Assembly: GCA_963727545.1 (NCBI GenBank)
Contig: CAVSGS010000008.1
Location: 1-64,000 of the forward strand
Length of the DNA: 64,000 nucleotides
Direction: 5' to 3'
DNA from: Flexifilum sp963727545
GTDB taxonomy: Bacteria; Chloroflexota; Anaerolineae; Aggregatilineales; Phototrophicaceae
The stretch's first letter is position 1. Each line of letters opens with the position of its first letter. Positions 36,099 through 43,329 of the stretch are shown here, piece after piece. The notes under the pieces were generated by a model. It saw only the letters and a program-made list of their open reading frames with translations. It had not been told where the DNA came from and did no database searches. Position numbers and translations under genes: made by a program.

Positions 36099-36758
36099 CT
36101 AAACGCCGCGATCTTTCTGGGTCTGCTCGCGGTAGAACTTGCGCCACTGCTCGCGGAATTCGTTGTTGGGCAGCACCACGTCGGGACCGCTGGCGGGGAG
36201 TTCCGCCACCTCGACCGGCGGCAGGTCCTCGATCACCGTCTGGACGAAATAGATCAGCGAATTGACCTGAAGCGCGGCGTTGAAGCGGTGCGCGAGCAGC
36301 GAGAGCGCGAACAGCAGCAGCACGATCCCCGCGATCAGCAGCGGCGACCACGGCATGTAGATGATAATCGACGAGAAGAACAGCGGGATCAGCAGGGCGC
36401 TGAGCAGATAGAGCACGTTGATGCGGCTGTGTAAGCGAATGAAGGTAATGTCGTCTTGGGGCGAGGAAAAGGCGCCGAGCACGACCGCCGCGACCCGCGC
36501 GCGCCGCCGACCGCCCCAGAGCATCCGGTTATCGCTGGTCAGCTTGAAGCCGTTCGGCTGTGGCTGGACGTAGTAACGCCGCCCCTCGGTGAACAGGTTG
36601 CGCAGGTGCAGGCGCTGGGTGCTCGGCTTGGTGGCGCGGACGAGCGTTTGCAAGCACTCCGTCGGAGTCGCGCGCACGACGAAGACAACCGGCGGGTGAA
36701 GCTGCCATACTGCTCGCCCGCGCAGCCGTTGGAGTCGTGTGGGGGCAGTTGAAGTCAT
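36099..36758 (-). CDS. Hypothetical membrane protein with two central helices
   Basis: A 219-residue protein. The N-terminal ~100 residues are soluble and basic (HPPVVFVVRATPTECLQTLVRATKPSTQRLHLRNLF, GFKLTSDNRMLWGGRRRARVAAVVLG). Two membrane helices at ~115-160 (VLYLLSALLIPLFFSSIIIYM, LLIAGIVLLLFALSLLAH) are followed by a short C-terminal region. The soluble part is reminiscent of small PH-like or START-like membrane sensor proteins, but I do not recognise it. Confidence 0.55.
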   Translation of the reverse strand: MTSTAPTRLQRLRGRAVWQLHPPVVFVVRATPTECLQTLVRATKPSTQRLHLRNLFTEGRRYYVQPQPNGFKLTSDNRMLWGGRRRARVAAVVLGAFSSPQDDITFIRLHSRINVLYLLSALLIPLFFSSIIIYMPWSPLLIAGIVLLLFALSLLAHRFNAALQVNSLIYFVQTVIEDLPPVEVAELPASGPDVVLPNNEFREQWRKFYREQTQKDRGV

Positions 36759-36827
36759 AAAACGGCGGGTTCAACCGAATAATGGGCGAATAGATCCATT
36801 ATATCGGGCTGAGCGTCGGGGAACGAG

Positions 36828-37448
36828 TCACGAACTATTCGCGTCGTGGCTGGCGCTGCCGCGCGTCAGACCGACCACCAGCAGCACGATCATGACCAGC
36901 GCGCCAGCAGAGAGCATGATCCAGCCACGATTCGCCTGAATCGACGGGACGGGCGGCGCGCCGGGCTGCGGATCGAGCCGGACGATGGTGATCGTGTGGG
37001 CGATGTCGGGCAGGGTGCGCTCGTCGACCTGCTCGCGGTCGCTGAGGCGGGCGATCAGCGGATCGTAGACGAAGGGCGCGCGGTTGCGAAACAGCCGCAG
37101 CACGCGCAGCGCCTCGCCGGAGTTGGTCACGACCTGCGCGCACGCGCTGTAAGCGTGGCTGCCTTGCTGAACCAGCACGTCGGGGGTCGCCAGCAGATTG
37201 CGATACCAATGCGGCTGATCGCCCCACGCCGAGACCAAGTAGAGCTTGCTGCCGTGACGGCGATACTCGATGGGCGTATAGCGCGGCTGAGCGCTGACGC
37301 GCCCGACCGTGCCGAGGATCATGATGTGCAGCGCGTTGAGCGGATCGCCCAAGCCCAGCCGGTAGAGTGTCAGCGGCAGCCGCAGCAGCCAGCGTCCCAC
37401 GCCGCGCGGATAAGGGAGTGATGGAGTTCGGCGAGTCAGGTCAGTCAT
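36828..37448 (-). CDS. Deazaflavin-dependent nitroreductase-like protein with C-terminal anchor
   Basis: A 206-residue protein. Residues ~40-150 show the split-barrel pattern of the F420-binding DDN family (HIMILGTVGRVSAQPRYTPIEYRRHGSKLYLVSAWGDQPHWYRNLLATPDVLVQQG). A membrane helix near the end (GWIMLSAGALVMIVLLVVGL) is unusual for the family and would anchor the domain to the membrane. The next minus-strand gene is cofE of F420 synthesis, supporting F420 use. Substrate unknown. Confidence 0.75.
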   Translation of the reverse strand: MTDLTRRTPSLPYPRGVGRWLLRLPLTLYRLGLGDPLNALHIMILGTVGRVSAQPRYTPIEYRRHGSKLYLVSAWGDQPHWYRNLLATPDVLVQQGSHAYSACAQVVTNSGEALRVLRLFRNRAPFVYDPLIARLSDREQVDERTLPDIAHTITIVRLDPQPGAPPVPSIQANRGWIMLSAGALVMIVLLVVGLTRGSASHDANSS

Positions 37449-37559
37449 AAATAAGCACGATTAGGACTAAACGGTCAAGAATGCCGCCAGCGGCAAGTCT
37501 GTATCTTACTTTTAATTACGTCGGAATGGCTAGGGCGGTTGCATCGCTTGGCTTGGCGG

Positions 37560-37587
37560 GTAGGGGCGTTATATATAACGCCCCTAC
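37560..37587. repeat. GTAGGGGCGTTATATATAACGCCCCTAC hairpin
   Basis: A perfect palindrome identical to that at 20502-20529. It lies between cofE and the next minus-strand gene. Confidence 0.85.
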
Positions 37588-37609
37588 AAAAAAAGGTGCC
37601 AGAAATCGG

Positions 37610-38416
37610 TCAGTCGCCGCTGACGGCGAGCGGTTCGAGGCGTCCCGCGGTGAGCGACTGGACGTAGATGCACATCTGCCAAGGGATCGAGACGTCGGCT
37701 TCGCTGATGGGCGCGTCGGTCAGTTCGACGCCCGCATTGCGGACGATGGCGACGGCGGTCGCCTCGTCGCGCTCGCCCATGACTAGCTCGGCAGCGGCGC
37801 AAATCGTATCGGCGATGCCGCGCTGCGTCACCTGCATCGGGTTGCCGAACAGGTCGATTTTGCCGCGCTCGTCCTGAATCGGGCGGAAACCCGCCGTCGC
37901 CAGCGCGACGCCGGTCGTGCCCCAACGCCCCGGCATCAACCAGCTATCGGTCAGGATCACGCCGATGTCGACGCCGAACTCGGCGCGGAGCGCTTGGCGC
38001 AGATTCGCCGCCGAGCGGTAAGGATATTCCGAGAACAGGACGACGTAGCCGTTGGGGATGTTGGAGCGATCCAGCCCGGCGTTGGGCGAAATGATGCCGT
38101 CCTTGAAGGTCAGCAGGAAACCGGGAATGCCGCCGAAGATGTGGTCGGCTTCTTGGACGACCAACTGCGTCATACGCGGATTCATGTCGTAGCGGTCGGC
38201 GATCGCCTGCGCCTGCGGCGTGACCTGCACGTCGTCCAGCTTGACGATCCGCCCCTCGCTGATGGCGGTGTACTTGCTCGATACGGCGACGACGTCGCCG
38301 GTTTGCAGCGTCTCGCCCGCGTCGCGGATGGCGGCGCTGATGGTTGCCGCCAGATCAAAGGAAGCCTGCTTGACCGGCGCGGCGACCGGCAAGACGATCA
38401 GCGGTTTGGCTGTCAC
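37610..38416 (-). CDS. cofE: Coenzyme F420-0:L-glutamate ligase CofE
   Basis: CofE adds glutamates to F420-0 with GTP, completing the deazaflavin cofactor. The protein is 268 residues from a GTG start at 38416 (MTAKPLIVLPVAAP), preceded by GAGAG; an upstream ATG would add 37 residues with no family match. Family segments include GDVVAVSSKYTAISEGRIV, IISPNAGLDRSNIPNG, YPYRSAANLRQALRAEFGVDIGVILTDS and GFRPIQDERGKIDLFG. The FMN-binding second domain of actinobacterial FbiB is absent. It indicates that the organism makes F420, matching two DDN-like proteins in the window. Confidence 0.93.
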   Translation of the reverse strand: MTAKPLIVLPVAAPVKQASFDLAATISAAIRDAGETLQTGDVVAVSSKYTAISEGRIVKLDDVQVTPQAQAIADRYDMNPRMTQLVVQEADHIFGGIPGFLLTFKDGIISPNAGLDRSNIPNGYVVLFSEYPYRSAANLRQALRAEFGVDIGVILTDSWLMPGRWGTTGVALATAGFRPIQDERGKIDLFGNPMQVTQRGIADTICAAAELVMGERDEATAVAIVRNAGVELTDAPISEADVSIPWQMCIYVQSLTAGRLEPLAVSGD

Positions 38417-38564
38417 TATGCGTTTTCTCTCGAACTCAGCAATCAAAGATGGAAAACGAAAGCATCCAGCCCACGTGCGCGCTGGACGCTTCATTTCAAT
38501 GCGGATTATAGCAGAATCCGCCTGCAAAACTCAACCACCAGATAGAGCCGTTTTGGGCGCGACC

Positions 38565-38671
38565 ACCTAAGCCCCCTCTCCCTAGGCGAGAGGATTTCCA
38601 AACGCGAATCGCGGATCAGAAGTGTAGGGGAGAACTTCCGCCGTAGGGGCAGGACTCAGTCCTGCCCCTAC
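38565..38671. repeat. CCCCCTCTCCCTAGG element and GTAGGGGC hairpin
   Basis: 38570-38595 carries CCCCCTCTCCCTAGGCGAGAGG, and 38643-38671 a hairpin with core CAGGACTCAGTCCTG. The latter is 60 bases past the last archaellum-operon gene and could end its transcript. The spacer 38417-38733 holds no gene. Confidence 0.75.
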
Positions 38672-38733
38672 ACGAGAAAACGCGATCTTCAGGTTTGTTC
38701 ATTACCAAAGCTAAAAACAGTGAGGAGGCGTGC

Positions 38734-39843
38734 TTACGGGACGCATTCGGGATCGTCTTCGGGGCAGAGATAACGCTGATCGCCCTGTGCTTCGGCGACC
38801 CAACCGACCGCGTTATTCCCGCTCAGGTTGCGGATGTACCAGTAATACATGTGGTTGGCGCAGACCGGTCCGGTGATGATTTCGAGCTGCTGGTTATCGT
38901 AAGCCTGCGTGCGCGTGCTGACGACGCTGCCGTTGGGGTCGGCGAGGACGCGCAGCGCGCCCACCCCGTTGAAGTCGACGACGGCGATGTCGCCGGGCTG
39001 AAACAGGGTCGGCGGCGCACCGGCACAGGGGATGGCGCTGGCGGCGGGTGTCGCGCTGGGCGGACGAGTCGGCGTCGGCTGGAGCGTCGCCGACGGTGGT
39101 AGCGGCGTGACGGTGAAGGTCGGGGTGGCGCTGGGCAGCGGCGTCGGCGTCAACGTGATGACTGCCGCAACCTCGACCGGCGTTTCGGTCGGCGGGAGGG
39201 TCGCGGTCGGCTCGTCGGTGGGCGTGATCGGCGCGGGCGTCGGCAGTGGGTCGAGGACGTGCCCGGACGCGAACGGCGACGTGTAGAGCAGCAGATTCAT
39301 GGTCAGCAGCGCTTGATCGTTGTTCTGGGTCACGTCCATGTTGACGATGCTGACGCTCGGCAGCGACGCATCTTGAAAGTGGGCGAGGAAGTCGATCAAG
39401 TTGGCGACACCGCCGCCGACCTGAAGTTGATACTGCCGGATCTCGTAAGCGGCTTGGGGGTTGCTCCCGGCATCGGCGGCGGGCGGCTGCGCCTGCAAAT
39501 TGACGACGCGCACGCCGCGCGCGTAAGCGTAGCGATACAGGCGGTTGAGCACTTCGTCGGCTTCGTCGTTGGTGAGGAACGGCGCTCCGGCGGTGCTGAG
39601 CGCCTCGTTGACTCGGTCGATCTGGCTTTGCAGGATCAGTAGATTGTCGCTGCCGTCCTGCGCCGCCAACTGGGTACTGACGACGATCTGCTGTGTCTCG
39701 ACACCAGCGGCGACCGTCGCATAGTCCCGGTAGCTGGGCAGCACCGTGCGCGCGGCGTAGATCGTCAAGCCCAGTACCACCAGCATGAGCAGGAAAATCG
39801 GCAGCCACCGAAACAAGGTCGAGCGCAGGCTGTCGAAATCCAT
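38734..39843 (-). CDS. PilO-like pilus alignment protein with C-terminal SH3b-like domain
   Basis: A 369-residue protein, last gene of the archaellum operon. A short cytoplasmic end and membrane helix (FRWLPIFLLMLVVLGLTIYAA) lead to a coiled segment and a PilO-like ferredoxin fold (NRLYRYAYARGVRVVNLQ, EIRQYQLQVGGGVANLIDFLAHFQDASLPSVSIVNMDV). Then come a Thr/Pro-rich linker (~210-275) and an SH3b-like domain with paired Cys (GDIAVVDFNGVGALRVLADPNGSVVS ... YYWYIRN.. GWVAEAQ). SH3b could bind the wall. The ATG at 39843 overlaps the previous stop (TGATG). PilO is not part of archaeal archaella, so this suggests a borrowed periplasm/wall-spanning part. Confidence 0.75.
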   Translation of the reverse strand: MDFDSLRSTLFRWLPIFLLMLVVLGLTIYAARTVLPSYRDYATVAAGVETQQIVVSTQLAAQDGSDNLLILQSQIDRVNEALSTAGAPFLTNDEADEVLNRLYRYAYARGVRVVNLQAQPPAADAGSNPQAAYEIRQYQLQVGGGVANLIDFLAHFQDASLPSVSIVNMDVTQNNDQALLTMNLLLYTSPFASGHVLDPLPTPAPITPTDEPTATLPPTETPVEVAAVITLTPTPLPSATPTFTVTPLPPSATLQPTPTRPPSATPAASAIPCAGAPPTLFQPGDIAVVDFNGVGALRVLADPNGSVVSTRTQAYDNQQLEIITGPVCANHMYYWYIRNLSGNNAVGWVAEAQGDQRYLCPEDDPECVP

Positions 39844-40463
39844 CAACTATTCCCCGGTAAGTCGATCGACAGGGTAAAGATGAACGGCATGTAAGGTTCC
39901 GTCAGCGGCGCGTCTTGGCTGGGTGTCGCCTGAAAGTCGGGCGTCGGCGGCGCGACCGGGTTGACGGTGATCGACTGGAGATTCACGCGGGCGAAGAAGC
40001 CGGTCGCCTCCAGCGCGCTGATGTAGGTGAGCACGTCGCGTTCTTCCTTCGCCACGCCGTCGAGCGTCAAGCGATTAGCGGGATGGTTGAAGGTGGTCAA
40101 GCGAATGCGGCTGGCGTCATAGCTGTGCAGCGCCGCCATGATCGCGGGTAGATCGACGTGGGCGGCGACCATCGTCGCCGGAACGTCCGCAAGGCTGCTA
40201 AGGCTGGTACGCAGGTCGAGCAGCTGCTGAGTCAGGCGCTGCTCGTCGGAGGGGACGGGCGGCGGCGCGGTGATCGTCGCCTGAAGTTCCGCCGATTGGG
40301 TTGTTTGGATCACGTTGGCGTCATCAATCGCCGTCGAAATCAGCGTGAGCGGGAAGAACAGCAGCGCGACGCCCACCATCAACACCCACGGGACAAGCCG
40401 GGTGGTCAGGCGGGTAGGTTCGCTAGGGGCTTCTTCTTCCTGAAGCGGCGGTTCGTCGTACAT
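39843..40463 (-). CDS. PilN-like membrane protein
   Basis: A 206-residue protein. A cytoplasmic stretch (~1-22, EEEAPSEPTRL) and one membrane helix (LVPWVLMVGVALLFFPLTLIST) lead to a coiled segment (DEQRLTQQLLDLRTSLSSL) and a ferredoxin-like domain (LPAIMAALHSYDASRIRLTTFNHPANRLTLDGVAKEERDVLTYISALEATGFFARVNLQSI). This is the topology of PilN, partner of PilO. Translationally coupled to the PilO-like gene by TGATG. In type IV pili PilN-PilO link the motor to the outer parts; the same task for this archaellum is inferred. Confidence 0.72.
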   Translation of the reverse strand: MYDEPPLQEEEAPSEPTRLTTRLVPWVLMVGVALLFFPLTLISTAIDDANVIQTTQSAELQATITAPPPVPSDEQRLTQQLLDLRTSLSSLADVPATMVAAHVDLPAIMAALHSYDASRIRLTTFNHPANRLTLDGVAKEERDVLTYISALEATGFFARVNLQSITVNPVAPPTPDFQATPSQDAPLTEPYMPFIFTLSIDLPGNS

Positions 40464-40512
40464 GATCCTCGTTCTCGTTAGTGCTTTGTTCGATCATTTG
40501 CCGGTACAGCAT

Positions 40513-41187
40513 TTAGCCGACGAGCGGAAGTGTACTATAAATCAAGACGATCATGGCACCAATACACAAAAATGGCGCGTAAGGAATTGAGGCTTGTAGG
40601 GTGCGGCGGCGCACCGTCAGCATGAAGACGATCACGGCGGCGCTGGTCGCCGCGCTGACGATCAACGCCAAGAGCACGTTGGGGAAACCGAACGCGGCAC
40701 CGATCAACGCTGCCAGTTTGATGTCGCCGCCGCCCAGACCGCCCGGTTTGACGCGGTCGGTCAGGAAGAAGACGCCGAAGCCGAAGAACACGCCGAGCAG
40801 GATCGGCAGCGGCGGCTGATGCAGCAGCAGGAGATTGACCCCCAGCGCGATCAGCAAGCCGGGATAGGTCAGCACGTTGAGGACGATCCGGTATTTGTAG
40901 TCCATGATCGTAATCAGCGCGAAGAACGAGCAGGACAGGATCAACCAGAGCGTCTCGCCGCTGATCCCGTGCAGCGCGTAGACCAGCGCGAACAGGATCG
41001 CCATGAATAACTCGAAGACCAGCGCGGCGCGCTCGGTTTCCGGCTCGCGGCGCAGCAAACGCAGCCACGCCGGAGCGCGCAAGCGCGGCGCGGCGGTGGT
41101 GATCCCGTTCCAGTGGATCAGCGCGTCGCCGGAGTATTCCAGCAGCCAACCGGCGATCAATCCCAATAAGGCGAACAGTACGATCAT
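40513..41187 (-). CDS. Prepilin/prearchaellin peptidase (A24 family)
   Basis: A 224-residue membrane aspartyl peptidase. Catalytic Asp residues are expected in FALITIMDYKYRIVLNVLTYPG and in the GGGDIKL loop (VKPGGLGGGDIKLAALIGAAFGF). Six or so membrane helices. The zinc-binding methyltransferase domain of PilD is absent, so it is of the minimal TadV/PibD/FlaK kind. Its ATG overlaps the previous stop (ATGA), placing it firmly in the archaellum operon; it probably processes the three archaellins, whose leaders end in Ser-Gly, and perhaps the Flp pilin at 29061. Confidence 0.9.
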   Translation of the reverse strand: MIVLFALLGLIAGWLLEYSGDALIHWNGITTAAPRLRAPAWLRLLRREPETERAALVFELFMAILFALVYALHGISGETLWLILSCSFFALITIMDYKYRIVLNVLTYPGLLIALGVNLLLLHQPPLPILLGVFFGFGVFFLTDRVKPGGLGGGDIKLAALIGAAFGFPNVLLALIVSAATSAAVIVFMLTVRRRTLQASIPYAPFLCIGAMIVLIYSTLPLVG

Positions 41188-41834
41188 TGCGGCTGCCCTT
41201 CTGTCTGATAGCCCGTGCGGGCGCGTAACTCACCGGCGACTTGGCGCGCCAGCGTCAGCAGCGACTCGGCGCTGACGACCTCGGTATCGCGCAGCAGGAC
41301 GGCGTAGCGTTCGTTCTGCTCGTCGTTGGCGAACACCGAATTGAGCAAGTTCTGCAGGTCGGTCTCCGGTTGGAACTCGTCCGACTGCTGTTCCTCATCG
41401 GCGGCGGGTTCGGTTTCCTCGGTCGCTTCCACTGCGGCGGCTTCGGCTTCAGCGGCTGCGGCGACCGGCTCGGCAGCGATCGGCTGCTCAGCGGCGGGTT
41501 CGGTTTCCGCCGTCGCCGATACCGGGACGGCTTCCTCGCCGGGGTAGACTTCGCGGACGCCCGCCGGTAAGGGTGTCTCACGGACTGCGCCTGCCTGTGC
41601 CTGCGCTCTGGCTTTCGCCTGCGCCAATGCCGCTCGCTTGCGCTTGATTTGCGCTTTGCGCTTGCGGGCGAGTTGGGCGGCTTGTTTTGCTTTTCTGCGT
41701 GCCATAATTTGCTTTCCTGCTGCGTAGACTGATGGTCCGACTGCCAGCGCGAGGGCGAACAGCATCACGCCCCCGACCATCACCAAACTGAGGATAACCT
41801 GTTTATTTGAGAACAGTACGTCGGTGAGTGGCAT
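41184..41834 (-). CDS. Archaellum-operon membrane protein with Lys/Arg and Ala/Glu-rich segments
   Basis: A 216-residue protein of no known family. One membrane helix (NKQVILSLVMVGGVMLFALALAVGP, ~9-33) is followed by a highly basic helix (ARRKAKQAAQLARKRKAQIKR), a long acidic Ala/Glu/Pro linker (~90-155) and a conserved-looking helical end (FQPETDLQNLLNSVFANDEQNERYAVLLRDTEVVSAESLLTLARQVAGELRA). The ATG at 41834 follows GAGGAGG; it overlaps the peptidase start by ATGA. Position between arlJ and the peptidase suggests an assembly or motor-attachment role. Orientation of the helix is uncertain. Confidence 0.65.
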   Translation of the reverse strand: MPLTDVLFSNKQVILSLVMVGGVMLFALALAVGPSVYAAGKQIMARRKAKQAAQLARKRKAQIKRKRAALAQAKARAQAQAGAVRETPLPAGVREVYPGEEAVPVSATAETEPAAEQPIAAEPVAAAAEAEAAAVEATEETEPAADEEQQSDEFQPETDLQNLLNSVFANDEQNERYAVLLRDTEVVSAESLLTLARQVAGELRARTGYQTEGQPQ

Positions 41835-41844
41835 CAATCCCTCC

Positions 41845-43329
41845 TCATTTCGTCAGAATACCGGCGACCATCGGCGGGACGATGACGAAGCTCAAGCCGG
41901 AGATGAACATGGTGATCGCCAGATAGAAGAAGACCTTCAGCTTGAGACCGCCATCGCAGAAGATGATGGCGGCGGCGCTGGCGACCGAGACGGCGATCAC
42001 CATCATCGCCGTGACCGTGCCCAAAAACGCCAGTTCTCCCGGCGAGAATTCCGCTAAGCCGAGGCTCATATTCGCCGCCATGCCGTTGCCGGTCTCGGCG
42101 GGTGCCATCGTCGCCACCATTGCCGCAAAGTTGTTGACGATCGAGAGGACGAAGACCATCAAGACGGCGACCATCGCTTGCATGACCGTCGCCAGCGCCG
42201 AAAACGTCCCCGAAACCAGCCGCCGTTTGGCGCGCAGTTGGGTCGCGCGGGCGACGAACAGCGAGCAGACGTAGCCGACGCGCTCCGGGTCGCCGCCCAT
42301 TTTGACCGCGCCGTAGAAAATGTCGGTGACTTCCTTGATCAGGCGGCTGCCGGACTCGACGCCGAACTGTCGCCAGCAAACGTCAGGATCGATACGCGCC
42401 ATTAAGCGAGTGCCCAAGCGCTGGACGTCGTCTTGCAGGGCGGGGAACGAGGACAAGTCGATCTTGGTCAGCGCTTGCTTGAGCGTCGTGCCGCTGGAGG
42501 TCGCCATGCCGCCCATCGAGCGCAGCAGCGTGCTGAACTCGACGTCTTTCTTGTTGATGTGCCGGTCGCTGATCAAGCTGGCGATGCCGACCGGCAGCAG
42601 ACAGACCGCCGCGACCAACAGCGCCAAGCCGACGCTGCCGCCGAGGATCAGCAGCATGGAGGCGGCGAGGGCGGTCGTCGGGACGATGGTCTTGAACAGC
42701 CGCAGCGCCAACCGTTGATCGCGCGAGCCGTGGGCGGCGCTGAGGTTCATCGCTTCGCGCGGCGCGGAACGATAAATGATCCACGTACCGAAGCCCGCCA
42801 TCAGCACGCCGGCGGCGACCAGCGTCGCGATGCTGGTGACACTGGTCGAATAGATCATCGACGTGATCATCTGGATGATGATGATCAAGCCGACCGAGAT
42901 GGTGATCGACGAAAAGGCGTTGGTCCACTGCTTGAGGTTTTCCAGATTGCGCTCGTACTCGTTGCGGTAGTCGTCGCCCTGAACTTTCGCCTCGCGGGCG
43001 AGAAACTCGTCCAGCGGCTCGCCGGAGCGCATCGCGTCCGCCATGCGCAGCAGAAAGCTGCGGATATTCTCGGATTTCGCCTTAGGCGCGACGATGTGGC
43101 AGGCGTCCGGGTAGTCGTAGCGGAATTCGTCGACCAGCGTATTGACCGCCACGAAATAGAGCGCGGCTGAGCACTTCGACAGTGCGGCGATCTCGAAGGT
43201 CTTGCTGCGCGAAATCCCCGCCGAAGCCATCGCCGACATGTAGGTCAGTTGATAGAACATGTCGTAGGGCGTGACAGGTTTATAGGAGTTTCTGTCGCCG
43301 CGCTTCGGCGAGGATTTTGTAGAATTCAT
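41845..43329 (-). CDS. arlJ: ArlJ/FlaJ archaellum membrane platform protein
   Basis: Polytopic membrane platform on which ArlI turns. The 494-residue length and two GspF/TadC-type halves fit ArlJ: FYQLTYMSAMASAGISRSKTFEIAA (~26-50), SENIRSFLLRMADAMRSGEPLDEFLAREA, ISVGLIIIIQMITSMIYSTSVTSIATLVAAGVLM, then FSTLLRSMGGMATSSGTTLKQALTKI and several C-terminal helices (ATVMQAMVAVLMVFVLSIV, FLGTVTAMMVIAVSVASAAAIIF). The N-terminal and central repeats and the long cytoplasmic loops are closer to archaeal FlaJ than to bacterial TadB/TadC, which are split in two genes. The start overlaps arlI by 50 bases; a later start is possible. Confidence 0.85.
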   Translation of the reverse strand: MNSTKSSPKRGDRNSYKPVTPYDMFYQLTYMSAMASAGISRSKTFEIAALSKCSAALYFVAVNTLVDEFRYDYPDACHIVAPKAKSENIRSFLLRMADAMRSGEPLDEFLAREAKVQGDDYRNEYERNLENLKQWTNAFSSITISVGLIIIIQMITSMIYSTSVTSIATLVAAGVLMAGFGTWIIYRSAPREAMNLSAAHGSRDQRLALRLFKTIVPTTALAASMLLILGGSVGLALLVAAVCLLPVGIASLISDRHINKKDVEFSTLLRSMGGMATSSGTTLKQALTKIDLSSFPALQDDVQRLGTRLMARIDPDVCWRQFGVESGSRLIKEVTDIFYGAVKMGGDPERVGYVCSLFVARATQLRAKRRLVSGTFSALATVMQAMVAVLMVFVLSIVNNFAAMVATMAPAETGNGMAANMSLGLAEFSPGELAFLGTVTAMMVIAVSVASAAAIIFCDGGLKLKVFFYLAITMFISGLSFVIVPPMVAGILTK

